The notes: a model not told the origin generated them from the sequence alone. Numbered from the stretch's first letter, positions 18,326-28,431 are shown. The stretch is 64,000 nt of DNA from Paracoccus sediminicola (GCF_027912835.1 NZ_CP115768.1:1550001-1614000); one strand, 5' to 3'. A program made the numbers and translations.

Positions 18326-18751
18326 TCACCGCATCAGCATCACGCTGACCGGAGAATGCCGCACCACCCGGTCGGCCTGGCTGCTGACCCGGAAGGTGCG
18401 CAATTCGTCAGGCGGATGGGCGGCCATCACGATCATGTCCGCAGAGATCTTTTCGGCCGTGGCAATGATGGTTTCCGCTACATGGCCATGCCCGACATGC
18501 GTGGTCACGCCAGCCACGCCGCCAAGTTCGCGCGAGACGAAGTCACCGAGCTGCGCCTTCATCTCTTCCAGCGCGCGCTGCTCGTAACCCTTGGGCAGAT
18601 AGCTCGCCACCCAGGCATTGCCGACATCGTGGACGACACCCAGCAAATGCAGCGTTCCGCCCTCATCGAGCAGGCGCCGCGCCGCTGGCAGCGCAGTCTT
18701 CCAGCTCGACTCGTGCTGAAGGTCGATCGGCAGGAGAATGGTCTTGAACAT
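18326..18751 (-). CDS. Universal stress protein (UspA), TRAP-linked
   Basis: 141 residues, a single UspA domain: FKTILLPIDLQHESSW at the start, IVMAAHPPDELRTFRVSSQA near 110 and a C-terminal PVSVMLMR. The G2xG9xGS ATP motif is degenerate (AHPP instead of GxxG), so nucleotide binding is doubtful. It begins 15 bases after the stop of the TRAP permease gene. A Usp gene behind a TRAP operon is known from TeaABC-TeaD, where TeaD binds ATP and controls the transporter, so a regulatory role here is plausible. Confidence 0.85.
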   Translation of the reverse strand: MFKTILLPIDLQHESSWKTALPAARRLLDEGGTLHLLGVVHDVGNAWVASYLPKGYEQRALEEMKAQLGDFVSRELGGVAGVTTHVGHGHVAETIIATAEKISADMIVMAAHPPDELRTFRVSSQADRVVRHSPVSVMLMR

Positions 18752-18766
18752 GCGGATCGTCCTTCC

Positions 18767-21604
18767 TCAGGCGGTTGCGGCGGTCGCCGGAGCGCCCGTG
18801 CCGGGGGTAGAATTGCGCCGACGCTGCATCCACACCACCAGCGCAAGAAGCAGGAAGGCAGGGATGAACATCAGATATTTCGACGGGGCATCTGCCGGGG
18901 CGCGGACCAGATTGATCTGCTGATCCCAATCCAGACCGGCATCGGCCGCGGGGCTGTCGAAAGCGACGTTGTCGATGATGACCTCGTCACCGTTCTGGAC
19001 CAGCGTCAGCCCGAGCGCATCCAGCCGCTCCTGCCCGGTTTCGCCCTCCGGCACTTCAAGCTGGACCCGGAAATCGACCGGCTCGCCAAGCGCATCCAGA
19101 CCAGAAATGCTCAGCCGGAAAGGCTCTCCGACCGGCGCTTGTTCCAGCGCCTGCTCGACCTGGGCGGGCGGCAGATCTTCCCAGGGCGGGGCGACCATAT
19201 CCATCCAGAAACCGGGACGGAAAATGGTGAAGGCAATCAGCAGAAGCGCAACCGTATCGAAAATATTGTTGCGCGCCAGGAACCAGCCCTGCGTCGCCGC
19301 CGCGAAAAGCAGCATGGCCAATGTCGCGGTGATGAAGACAAAGATGCCCTGTAGCCATCCGACATCGATCAACAGCAGATCGGTGTTGAAGATGAACAGG
19401 AAGGGCAGCGCCGCTGTTCGCAGGCTGTAGAAGAAGGCCACGACCCCGGTCTTGATCGGATCGCCCCCCGACACGGCGGCGGCCGCGAAAGACGCAAGCC
19501 CCACCGGCGGCGTCACATCGGCCATGATCCCGAAATAGAACACGAAAAGATGCACCGCGATCAACGGCACGATCAGTCCGTTCTGCTGACCGAGCGTCAC
19601 GATCACCGGCGCCAGCAGTGCCGACACGACGATATAGTTCGCCGTGGTCGGCAGCCCCATCCCGAGGATCAGCGACAGGATCGCGGTGAGGAACAGGATC
19701 GCCAGCAGGTTGCCGCCGGACAGCACCTCGACCACATCGGCCAGCGCCGAGCCGACCCCCGTCTGGCTGACCGCGCCCACGATGATGCCGGCGGTCGCCG
19801 TGGCGATGCCGATGCCGATCATGTTGCGCGCACCCGCGATCATCCCGTCCACCAGATCGTTCAGACCGGCGCGCAGCGCGGTGCCGATCTGGCGGTTATG
19901 ATGGCGGTCCTCGCCACGCATCATCACCATCAGCGGGCGCTGCGTCAGCAGGATGAAGATCATGAAGGCCGTCGCCCAGAAAGCCGACAGACCCGGCGAC
20001 AGACGATCGACCATCAGCGCCCAGACCAGCACCACCACCGGCAGCAGGAAATGCAGCCCCGAACGCACGGTCGGTCCGGGCAGCGGCAGCTCGGTGACCT
20101 CGGAATTCGGGTCGTCGATCTCCAGCGGTTCTTCGCGCGAACCGACCCAGAGCAGCCCGAGATAGGCGAGGCAGAGCAGCGCAAAGATGATATAGCCCGC
20201 CGTCTCCGGGAAGGCCGGGCGAATCCAGCCCATGCCGTAATAGACCGCGAAGGACAGCGCCGAGATCACCAGCACGCCGAACACGAAGCCGACGACACGG
20301 CGCATCCACGGCCCCGGCTCATATGGGCGGGGAAGACCCTGCATCCCGGCCTTCAACGCCTCCAGATGCACGATATAGACCAGTGCGATATAGGAGATCG
20401 CCGCAGGCAGAAACGCGTGTTTGACCACGTCGAAATAGGGAATGCCGACATATTCGACCATCAGGAAGGCAGCCGCGCCCATCACCGGAGGCATGATCTG
20501 GCCGTTCACGGACGAGGCCACCTCGACCGCGCCGGCTTTTTCGGAACTGAAGCCCACCTTTTTCATAAGCGGAATGGTAAAGGTGCCTGTCGTCACCACA
20601 TTGGCGATGGACGAGCCCGAGATCAGCCCCGTCATGGCCGAGCTGACCACGGCGGCCTTGGCCGGCCCGCCGCGCATATGGCCCATCAGCGAGAAGGCGA
20701 CCTGGATGAAATAGTTCCCCGCCCCGGCCTTATCCAGCAGCGCGCCGAACAGCACGAACAGGAAGACGAAGCTGGTCGACACGCCAAGCGCGATCCCGAA
20801 TACGCCCTCGGTGGTGATCCACTGGTGGTTGACGACCTCTGACAGCGAGTTGCCCTTATGGGCGATAATCTCGGGCATGTAGGGGCCGAGGAAGGTATAG
20901 GCGAGGAAGAATGTGGCCACGATCATCAGCGCCGGGCCGAGCGCGCGGCGCGTCACCTCCAGCAGCAGAAGCATGCCCGCAACGGCGACGATCATGTCCT
21001 GGTTGATCGGCGCGCCGACACGCGTCGCGATGTCGTCATAGAAGATATAGATATACAGCGCGGCAAAGACCGAAATCAGCGCCATCGCCCATTCCCATGG
21101 CGGCACCCAGCTCTTGGGACTGCCGGCAACGATCGCCAGAAGCACCGCCGCGCCAATCAGCACGATCCACCAGGCCTGACCGGAATCCGCCCCCTCGATA
21201 AAGAGAAGCGTGAGGACCACCGGCACCGCCAACGCCAGGATGAACTGCACCTTGGTGCGCTCTGCCGGATAGGCGAGATAGGCCAGGAACATCGCGAAAG
21301 CGAGGTGGATCGACCGCGTCTCGGTATCGTTGAGAATGGCGAAATCGACCATATAGGGCAGCGGCGAGGCGATCCATATCTGGAACAGCGACCACAGGAA
21401 GGCCACGATCAGGATGGTGCGCCCGACCCAGCCCGCCGGCGTCCGAGCCCCGGTATCGGAGGACGCGACCAGCTCATCCAGCTCTGACTGGTTCATATTG
21501 CCCCGCCCCGCTGCCTCCATCTCGACAGCGGCGGCGTCCATCTGGTCCTGTGGCCGGTCATCCCGGCGCGGCCCCGGACGCTTTGGATCATTCTCGTTGG
21601 TCAT
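18767..21604 (-). CDS. TRAP transporter fused permease (DctQM-type) with DUF3394 tail
   Basis: 945 residues. A hydrophilic, charged N-terminus (1-65) precedes the small-subunit (DctQ-like) helices and then the large DctM-like domain with repeated motifs such as GLISGSSIANVVTTGTFTIP and ILGMGLPTTANYIVVSALL. The C-terminus (about 800-900) matches DUF3394, with DNVAFDSPAADAGLDWDQ, followed by one last helix. Such fused permeases work with TAXI receptors, one of which is encoded just upstream. Substrates of TAXI systems include C4- and C5-dicarboxylates such as 2-oxoglutarate or glutamate; none can be assigned from sequence. Confidence 0.92.
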   Translation of the reverse strand: MTNENDPKRPGPRRDDRPQDQMDAAAVEMEAAGRGNMNQSELDELVASSDTGARTPAGWVGRTILIVAFLWSLFQIWIASPLPYMVDFAILNDTETRSIHLAFAMFLAYLAYPAERTKVQFILALAVPVVLTLLFIEGADSGQAWWIVLIGAAVLLAIVAGSPKSWVPPWEWAMALISVFAALYIYIFYDDIATRVGAPINQDMIVAVAGMLLLLEVTRRALGPALMIVATFFLAYTFLGPYMPEIIAHKGNSLSEVVNHQWITTEGVFGIALGVSTSFVFLFVLFGALLDKAGAGNYFIQVAFSLMGHMRGGPAKAAVVSSAMTGLISGSSIANVVTTGTFTIPLMKKVGFSSEKAGAVEVASSVNGQIMPPVMGAAAFLMVEYVGIPYFDVVKHAFLPAAISYIALVYIVHLEALKAGMQGLPRPYEPGPWMRRVVGFVFGVLVISALSFAVYYGMGWIRPAFPETAGYIIFALLCLAYLGLLWVGSREEPLEIDDPNSEVTELPLPGPTVRSGLHFLLPVVVLVWALMVDRLSPGLSAFWATAFMIFILLTQRPLMVMMRGEDRHHNRQIGTALRAGLNDLVDGMIAGARNMIGIGIATATAGIIVGAVSQTGVGSALADVVEVLSGGNLLAILFLTAILSLILGMGLPTTANYIVVSALLAPVIVTLGQQNGLIVPLIAVHLFVFYFGIMADVTPPVGLASFAAAAVSGGDPIKTGVVAFFYSLRTAALPFLFIFNTDLLLIDVGWLQGIFVFITATLAMLLFAAATQGWFLARNNIFDTVALLLIAFTIFRPGFWMDMVAPPWEDLPPAQVEQALEQAPVGEPFRLSISGLDALGEPVDFRVQLEVPEGETGQERLDALGLTLVQNGDEVIIDNVAFDSPAADAGLDWDQQINLVRAPADAPSKYLMFIPAFLLLALVVWMQRRRNSTPGTGAPATAATA

Positions 21605-21670
21605 GTCCCATTCCCCGATTGGAGCCGGTTCGGGCCGGCATTCTGGCTTATCTTTTCTTTAACCTTCATA

Positions 21671-21702
21671 AAAAAGCGGCCCCGCTGCAAGAGCGGAGCC
21701 GC
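21671..21702 (-). terminator. Terminator between TAXI receptor and permease genes
   Basis: On the minus strand an 11-base stem (positions 21702-21692 with 21686-21676, one G-U wobble) encloses a five-base loop and ends in TTTTTT (complement of the A run at 21670-21675). It lies 38 bases after the TAXI receptor stop and before the permease gene on the same strand, so it should let the receptor be made in excess over the permease. Confidence 0.8.
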
Positions 21703-21739
21703 ATATTTCGCAGATCGTATGGAGGCGATCAGCCGTCGA

Positions 21740-22702
21740 TCACTCGATCAGGCCGGCTTCCTTATAGTATTTCTCGGCACCCGGATGCAGCGGCGCGGAC
21801 AGACCGGCCGAGACCATTTCTTCCTTGGTCAGATTGGCGAAGGCCGGGTGCAGATCCTTGAAGCGGTCGAAATTCTCGAACACCGCCTTCACGGTTTCAT
21901 ACACCATGTCCTCCGGCACATCTGCCGAGGTCACGAAGGTCGCGCGGACGCCGAAGGTTTCGGTGTCCTCCTCGATGCCCTCATAGGCCGAAGCCGGGAT
22001 CGTCGCGGTAGCGTAGAAATCATTCTCTTCGATCAGCCCGTCGATTGCCTCGCCGGTGACATTCACGAAGCCGGATTCGCAGGACGAGAAAGCTTCCTGG
22101 ATCGACCCGTTCGGATGGCCGACCTGATAGACGAAGGCGTCGATCTTGTTGTCGCACATCGCCTGCGCCTGCTCGGTCGCCTTCAGCTCGGAGACCAGCG
22201 AGAAATCATCCTCGGTCATGCCGGTGGCTTCCATCACCACATCCATCGTGGCGCGCTGACCAGAGCCGGGATTGCCGATATTGACCCGCTTGCCGGCCAG
22301 ATCCTCGAAGCTTTCGATGCCGCTATCGGCACGGGCGACGACGGTAAAGGGCTCGGGATGGACCGAGAACACCGCACGAAGATTCTCGAAGGGCTCCTCG
22401 AACGAGCCTTCGCCGTTCAGACCGTAATATTGCTGGTCCGACTGTGCGACGCCCATGGTCTGATCGCCAGCTTTGATGGCGTTGATATTGGCGACCGAGC
22501 CGCCGGTCGAAGGCGCGGTGCATTTGATGCCGGTCTCTTCCGAGGTCCGGTTCACCAGACGGCAGATCGACTGGCCGACGACGTAGTATACGCCGGTCTG
22601 GCCGCCGGTGCCGATGGTCATGAAACGCTCTTCCTGCGCATTGGCGGCACCGGCAGCCGATGCCAGCGCGAAAGCTGCGGTCACGGTTTTAACAAAGTTC
22701 AT
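21740..22702 (-). CDS. TAXI-family TRAP solute-binding protein
   Basis: 320 residues. Signal peptide at 1-22 (ASAAGAANAQ). The mature protein starts FMTIGTGGQTGVYYVVGQSI, the TAXI signature, followed by STGGSVANINAIKAG and GKRVNIGNPGSGQRATM. It binds the solute in the periplasm and delivers it to the fused permease downstream. The ATG at 22702 is set by the signal peptide and a GGGGAG site 8 bases before it; the frame is open much further upstream without any sign of coding. Confidence 0.93.
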   Translation of the reverse strand: MNFVKTVTAAFALASAAGAANAQEERFMTIGTGGQTGVYYVVGQSICRLVNRTSEETGIKCTAPSTGGSVANINAIKAGDQTMGVAQSDQQYYGLNGEGSFEEPFENLRAVFSVHPEPFTVVARADSGIESFEDLAGKRVNIGNPGSGQRATMDVVMEATGMTEDDFSLVSELKATEQAQAMCDNKIDAFVYQVGHPNGSIQEAFSSCESGFVNVTGEAIDGLIEENDFYATATIPASAYEGIEEDTETFGVRATFVTSADVPEDMVYETVKAVFENFDRFKDLHPAFANLTKEEMVSAGLSAPLHPGAEKYYKEAGLIE

Positions 22703-23252
22703 TGGTGACTCCCCTGTTGGTTGGATGGGCTCAAGCGTCCGATATCTGCACAAAAAGTGCAACACAGGACTGCGTGAGGCGCAGGAGTCGAGGAATTGAT
22801 CTTGAGCCATTGAATTATCGTGTGTTTTTACCGACAAGCTTCGGTGTGCCGGCCGCGCGGCTTGTTCACGAGCGCGCCGCATCGGATGCCGTCCGCCATT
22901 CGATAACAGCCTCATGGCGCGACATTCCCTGTCGTGATCTTCCGGGATATTGAACGGCGAGTGCAAGGATGGAGAGATGTTCGCACCCTCGGAGAAGGTG
23001 GCCCTGAGCTTGTTTTCCAGCGTCTCTTCAGCGCCCATGCGGTGAACCGGGCGGCCCTGCGCCAGGTCGGGAACGGCATAGCGCCCGGTCGAGATCGCCA
23101 GCGCGCAGGCTTCACATTGCCGGTCAGAGTCTTCGGTGGGAATATCATGGTTGCAGCCCGACCCCATTTCGGAAATCGCCTGCTCGACAGGCTCCGGACC
23201 CATCGATTGCGCGGTTAAGGCGTGATCCAACGCCCGAAAAATCGGCGGTGAC
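22703..23252. other. 550 bases without a recognisable gene
   Basis: This stretch lies between the TAXI receptor gene and the IS5 remnant. The nearest 100 bases presumably hold the receptor promoter. Open frames on both strands (for example 22934-23218 plus and the minus-strand extension of the receptor frame) show no family, no ribosome site and no codon bias like the neighbours. It could be decayed coding or insertion-sequence DNA. Confidence 0.6.
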
Positions 23253-23626
23253 ATGAGCAAACTCTTTTGGCTGAGCAATGCGGATATGGCGCGTCTCGGA
23301 CCCTTATCCCGAAGCCCCACGGCAAGCCCCGCTTTGATGATCGGCGCGACCTAGCTGTGGAATCGCTGCTCGGGGATCGGGGCCATGACGCCGACCGGTT
23401 CCGAGACGCGTTGACAGACAGAAGCATATGCGCCTGCGTCTCCGCCCGGAAACGACGGAGGACGCCCGCAAAGCGCGACAAGCGTCGCTGCAAACGGCGC
23501 AACCGGATCGAGATCATGTTCAGCGGATTGAAGGATTGGAGGCGTAAGGTAACCCGTTAAGACAGATGTCCGAACGTCTTCCTGTCTGCCATCGCCCTCG
23601 CAGCCGCGGTCATGTTCTGGGTATGA
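23253..23626 (+). pseudogene. Decayed IS5-family transposase
   Basis: The remnant starts MSKLFWLSNADMARL, the usual N-terminus of IS5-family (IS427-like) transposases. A one-base loss near 23312 shifts the frame. The next frame reads PKPHGKPRFDDRRD, then jumps to LLGDRGHDADRFRDAL, so about 100 central residues, including part of the DDE catalytic core, are deleted. It continues KRRNRIEIMFSGLKDWRR, meets a stop at 23558-23560 where a Tyr codon is expected (TAA for TAC/TAT), and then resumes in the same frame DRCPNVFLSAIALAAAVMFW to the original stop at 23624-23626. Three independent lesions mean it is inactive. I could not define terminal inverted repeats. Confidence 0.85.
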
Positions 23627-23784
23627 GACCCGATCCTTAAGCACGATTCCGGATCAGCGCATGCCAAGCTTGCGCGGAAAGGGTGCTGGCGGTAAATTCA
23701 GACCATGGAGTCCGGCCTGGAAGGGTGCGTCGTGTGGCGTTTTTCGGACACCGGGCCCTGCGCCTACCGGGACAACTGAATGCC

Positions 23785-24096
23785 ATGAGTTCTGCCGACG
23801 AAAAGACGGAAAGCGGTGCGGTGCCGTCCGATGATCCGCGCGCAGAAGGTCTGGAAAGCCTCGCGCGGCTGCGCGACACCCCGTCCGAGGTGGTCAAGTT
23901 CTGGGTCGTGCGCGTCGTCATCGTCGCGGTGCTGATCTGGCTGGTGAACAGATTCTTCGGACCGTTTGGCTGGGTCTGGTGGCTTCTGCCCGCTTATGCC
24001 GTGCTGTCGCTGCTCATTTCGATCATCATGACCCGCGTGAAAGAGCGTCAGCTCGACCGGATCGAACGGATCTACAAGGACGACCGCCTGTCCTGA
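23785..24096 (+). CDS. Small inner-membrane protein, unknown function
   Basis: 103 residues. An acidic N-terminus (1-38) precedes two closely spaced hydrophobic segments (about 45-65, VVKFWVVRVVIVAVLIWLV, and 68-92), and a basic tail with RVKERQLDRIERIYKDDR. This suggests a two-helix membrane hairpin with a cytoplasmic tail. The ATG at 23785 is chosen as the start of the conserved-looking acidic region; the ribosome site is weak. I know no function. Confidence 0.65.
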   Translation: MSSADEKTESGAVPSDDPRAEGLESLARLRDTPSEVVKFWVVRVVIVAVLIWLVNRFFGPFGWVWWLLPAYAVLSLLISIIMTRVKERQLDRIERIYKDDRLS

Positions 24097-24273
24097 GCCC
24101 TGCGAACTGCATTCCGGGCGATAGCCCAGGCCGAGGCGACCCGCGCCGGTGGCGACCGGGATCGCGTCACGCTCTGACGGTGCGCCTCGCCGAGTTTCCG
24201 CCACGGGGCAATGCCGGCGAAGCAACCCAAACGCGGCTCGCGTCGTTGGGTCGGAAACGGACAGGAGTGACCC

Positions 24274-24528
24274 ATGCAAATGCTCATCAACTACAGCTTC
24301 TCCGACTATGGCAGCTTCAAATCCGCCTTCGACGCGGATCAGGAGGATCGTCGCAATAACGGTCTGTCCCTGCTGCAGCTCTGGCGCGAGGATAGCGGCT
24401 CGGCCTGGGCGCTGTTCGACCTGCACGACGCCAAGAAGGCCCGCGACTATCTCGACGGCGCCGCCGCTGCGTTCAACTCGCAGGCCGGTGTCTCGTCGGT
24501 CAGCAGCCATACGCTGGAGACGGCCTGA
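24274..24528 (+). CDS. 84-residue protein, likely ferredoxin-like fold
   Basis: 84 residues: MLINYSFSDYGSFKSAFDAD, LLQLWREDSGSAWALFDLHD and KKARDYLDGAAAAF suggest a beta-alpha-beta arrangement like small dimeric alpha-beta barrel proteins. ACAGGAG sits 8 bases before the ATG. It ends three bases before the first of two MAPEG genes, so the three probably form one operon. Function unknown. Confidence 0.7.
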   Translation: MQMLINYSFSDYGSFKSAFDADQEDRRNNGLSLLQLWREDSGSAWALFDLHDAKKARDYLDGAAAAFNSQAGVSSVSSHTLETA

Positions 24529-24531
24529 ACC

Positions 24532-24921
24532 ATGACCACCGAATTGACCGTTCTTGCCCTGGCGGGACTGCTCCAGGCATGCCAGTTCGCCCTTTTTGCG
24601 ATCCGTGCCAATCTGGAGCTCGGTCCCGCCGTGACGATGGGCCCGCGCGACAAGCCGGTGCAGCTCTCGAAGATGACCGGCCGTTTGCAACGTGCCATGG
24701 CCAATCATTTCGAGGGGCTGGCGCTGTTCACCATCGCTGTCGTGGTCGTCACGCTCGCCGATGAGAGCTCTTGGCTGACCGCGTCCTGCGCCTGGATCTA
24801 TCTGATTGCACGGGTGCTTTATGTTCCGGCCTATGCGTTCGGCTGGACGCCCTGGCGCTCGGTGATCTGGGTCGTCGGTTTCGCGGCGACGATGCTGATG
24901 ATCCTTGCCGCGCTGTTTTGA
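24532..24921 (+). CDS. MAPEG-family membrane protein 1
   Basis: 129 residues with four predicted membrane helices. MAPEG features: GPRDKPVQLSKMTGRLQRA, then NHFEGLALFTIAV (the conserved Asn-His-Phe-Glu), CAWIYLIARVLYVPAYAFGW and a hydrophobic C-terminus. Eukaryotic MAPEG proteins act in eicosanoid and glutathione metabolism; the bacterial branch is mostly uncharacterised. It is a tandem paralogue of the next gene, equal in length. Confidence 0.85.
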   Translation: MTTELTVLALAGLLQACQFALFAIRANLELGPAVTMGPRDKPVQLSKMTGRLQRAMANHFEGLALFTIAVVVVTLADESSWLTASCAWIYLIARVLYVPAYAFGWTPWRSVIWVVGFAATMLMILAALF

Positions 24922-24947
24922 TTCCTTCCCCCGCCGAGGATTTTGCC

Positions 24948-25337
24948 ATGACCGCCGAACTGACCGTGCTCGCCCTTGCCGCGCTTTTGCAGGCTTTTCA
25001 GATCGGCCTTGCCGGTGCGGTGATGAACCGGGATGTGGGGATGGACTGGAACACCGGCCCGCGCGACCGCCAACCGGATTTCTCTGCGCTGACCGGGCGT
25101 CTGCGCCGCGCCGTGAACAACCATTTCGAAGCGCTTGCCTTTTTCACCATTGCCGTGGTGACGGTGACGGCCTCGGGCGAAGGCAGCCGTTTCACCGCGC
25201 TCTGTGCCTGGGTCTATCTGGCGGCCCGGGTGCTGTATATCCCGGCCTATGCCTATGGCTGGACACCTTGGCGCACGGTGATCTGGGCGGTGGGTCTGGC
25301 CCCCACGCTGCTGATGATCCTCGCCGCACTCTTCTGA
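24948..25337 (+). CDS. MAPEG-family membrane protein 2
   Basis: 129 residues, aligning without gaps to the preceding MAPEG protein: TELTVLALA/TAELTVLALA at the start, NHFEALAFFTIAVV, RVLYIPAYAYGWTPWRTVIW and LLMILAALF at the end. The first loop (NRDVGMDWNTGPRDRQPDF) is the most diverged part. GAGGA lies 8 bases before the ATG at 24948, while the longer open frame runs through the upstream gene in another frame. The pair is a local gene duplication. Confidence 0.85.
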   Translation: MTAELTVLALAALLQAFQIGLAGAVMNRDVGMDWNTGPRDRQPDFSALTGRLRRAVNNHFEALAFFTIAVVTVTASGEGSRFTALCAWVYLAARVLYIPAYAYGWTPWRTVIWAVGLAPTLLMILAALF

Positions 25338-25476
25338 GCCGCGCCTCACCGCCGTCGGACAGGTCCAATTCGGTGAATTTTGCTGATGAATCCGGTGCGG
25401 CTGTTGTGTAAGCACGGGTGCAGAAAAAGGACGCGCCCGGATCGGGCCGCCCGCACGCATTCTGAAGGAGATCCGA

Positions 25477-26871
<1,395 letters not shown>

Positions 26872-26882
26872 TCAGCCCTCGC

Positions 26883-26940
26883 GGGGGGCGCTGCCCCCCG
26901 GCCTTGCGGCCGCCCCCCGGAATATTTCGCTCAGGGTGAG
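26883..26940 (+). repeat. Palindromic repeat, copy A
   Basis: Begins 11 bases after the lpdA stop. It contains GGGGCGCTGCCCCC, an inner inverted repeat CGGCCTTGCGGCCG and the 26-base tail CCCCGGAATATTT...CTCAGGGTGAG. A second copy lies at 61625-61684 in reverse orientation. Both copies follow a gene end and point in that gene's direction. Confidence 0.8.
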
Positions 26941-27409
26941 CAGCTTGTCACGGCGCGGGGCGGTGCTGGGTCTGCTTGCGCTGGCGGCGTGCGGGCGTCG
27001 CAAGGGGGCGGTTAAACCGGAACGGGGCAATTCGGCTGCGCTCTATCCTGGCGAGACGCCCGAAATGCGGCGCAAGATCAACTATTGGGCGCGGCAGCAC
27101 GGCATTCCGGCCTCGCTGCTGCACCGCGTCATCCAGCGCGAATCCGATTATCGCGCAGATGCGAGGAACGGGCCCTATTACGGGCTGATGCAGATCCTGC
27201 CGCAGACCGCGCGGACCATGGGCTATCGCGGCCCGGCCTCGGGACTGCTCGATGCGGATACCAATCTGCAATATGCCGGACGCTATCTGCGTGGCGCCTG
27301 GCTCGTGTCGGGCGGCAATGAGGCCGAGGCGGTGAAATGGTACGCGCGCGGCTATTATTACGAGGCCAAGCGCAAGGGGCTTCTGGAAGAAACGGGGCTG
27401 CGCGGCTGA
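26936..27409 (+). CDS. Lytic transglycosylase (SLT) lipoprotein
   Basis: 157 residues from GTG 26936. A short lipoprotein signal peptide ends in the lipobox LAAC (Cys20), then an SLT domain: ASLLHRVIQRESDYR with the catalytic Glu, then YYGLMQILPQTARTMGY and LQYAGRYLRG. It cleaves peptidoglycan glycan strands. The start is uncertain: ATG 26864 overlaps lpdA and would place repeat-derived sequence in the protein, and TTG 26945 is also possible. GTG 26936 lies inside the palindromic repeat. The stop overlaps the next gene's ATG. Confidence 0.82.
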   Translation: MSSLSRRGAVLGLLALAACGRRKGAVKPERGNSAALYPGETPEMRRKINYWARQHGIPASLLHRVIQRESDYRADARNGPYYGLMQILPQTARTMGYRGPASGLLDADTNLQYAGRYLRGAWLVSGGNEAEAVKWYARGYYYEAKRKGLLEETGLRG

Positions 27410-28431
27410 TGCGGCGTCGGCACTTTCTGGGCGCGGCTCTGGCGGGGCTTGCGGCACCGGCAGGGCTTTCGGCGCAGCAGCGCGCAGCACCGCCCGAGGC
27501 GCTGACCTTCTTCCGCATCGGCAATGGCTCGACCGCCGGGACCTATTATCCGATCGGCGGAATCATCGCCGCGTCGATCTCGAACCCGCCGGGCGGGACC
27601 GGCTGCGAGGCGGGGGGCGATTGCGGCGTGCCCGGCTTGCTGGCCTCGGCGGTGGCATCGGCCGGGTCGGTCGAGAATGTCGAGGCGGTGGGCAGCGGCC
27701 GGCTGGAATCGGGTTTCGCGCAGGCCGATGTCGCATTCTGGGCGCAGACCGGCACCGGCAATTTCGCCGGGCTTCCCCCAATCGAAAATCTGCGCGCCAT
27801 CGCCTGTCTCTATCCCGAGACGCTGCATATCGTCGCGCGTGCGGATGCCGGGATCTCGGCGCTGTCGGACCTGCGCGGGAAGCGCGTTTCGATTGACGAG
27901 CCGGGATCCGGGACGCTGGTCGATGCCCGTCTTGTGCTGGACGCCGCGGGGCTGAGCGACGCGGACATCACCGTGCTGAACCTGCCCGCGACGCAGGCCG
28001 CGGCGGCGCTGCGCGCGGGCGAGCTTGACGCCTTCTTTTTCGTCGGCGGCTATCCGGCCCCGGCGATCAGCCAGCTGGCCGGGCAGGTCGATATATCGCT
28101 GGTGCCGGTCGATGCCGACATCGCCGCGGCGCTGACCGGACAGGATAGTTTCTTCATCGCCGACACCGTGCCCGAGCGCGTATATCGCGGCGTGTCCGGC
28201 GAGGTGACGACACTTTCGGTCGGGGCGCTGTGGATCACCTCGGAGGCGCAGCCTGACGCGTTGATCCACGCGATCACGCGCGTGTTGTGGAACGACAACA
28301 CGATGCGCCAGCTGCGCTATGGCCATCCGATCGGCCGCCGCATCCGGCGCGAGAACGCGCTGCAAGGCGTGGCCATACCGCTGCATCCCGGTGCCGCGCG
28401 CTATTACCGCGAGGCCGGGCTGCTTGAATAG
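27409..28431 (+). CDS. TAXI-family solute-binding protein without permease
   Basis: 340 residues. The N-terminus [15 protein letters not shown] resembles a twin-arginine signal peptide. The mature part has the TAXI pattern [20 protein letters not shown], then [32 protein letters not shown] and a C-terminal [15 protein letters not shown] that parallels the receptor at 21740. An insert with two Cys ([13 protein letters not shown], residues about 65-77) is present. It is coupled to the lytic transglycosylase gene (TGATG) and has no TRAP permease nearby, so it may share the permease at 18767 or act in sensing. Confidence 0.88.
   Translation: MRRRHFLGAALAGLAAPAGLSAQQRAAPPEALTFFRIGNGSTAGTYYPIGGIIAASISNPPGGTGCEAGGDCGVPGLLASAVASAGSVENVEAVGSGRLESGFAQADVAFWAQTGTGNFAGLPPIENLRAIACLYPETLHIVARADAGISALSDLRGKRVSIDEPGSGTLVDARLVLDAAGLSDADITVLNLPATQAAAALRAGELDAFFFVGGYPAPAISQLAGQVDISLVPVDADIAAALTGQDSFFIADTVPERVYRGVSGEVTTLSVGALWITSEAQPDALIHAITRVLWNDNTMRQLRYGHPIGRRIRRENALQGVAIPLHPGAARYYREAGLLE

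Noticed and set aside
22703..23320. Extension of the TAXI receptor frame upstream to 23320
   Set aside because: The signal peptide and ribosome site place the start at 22702. The extension has no homology-like motifs and crosses the IS remnant antisense.
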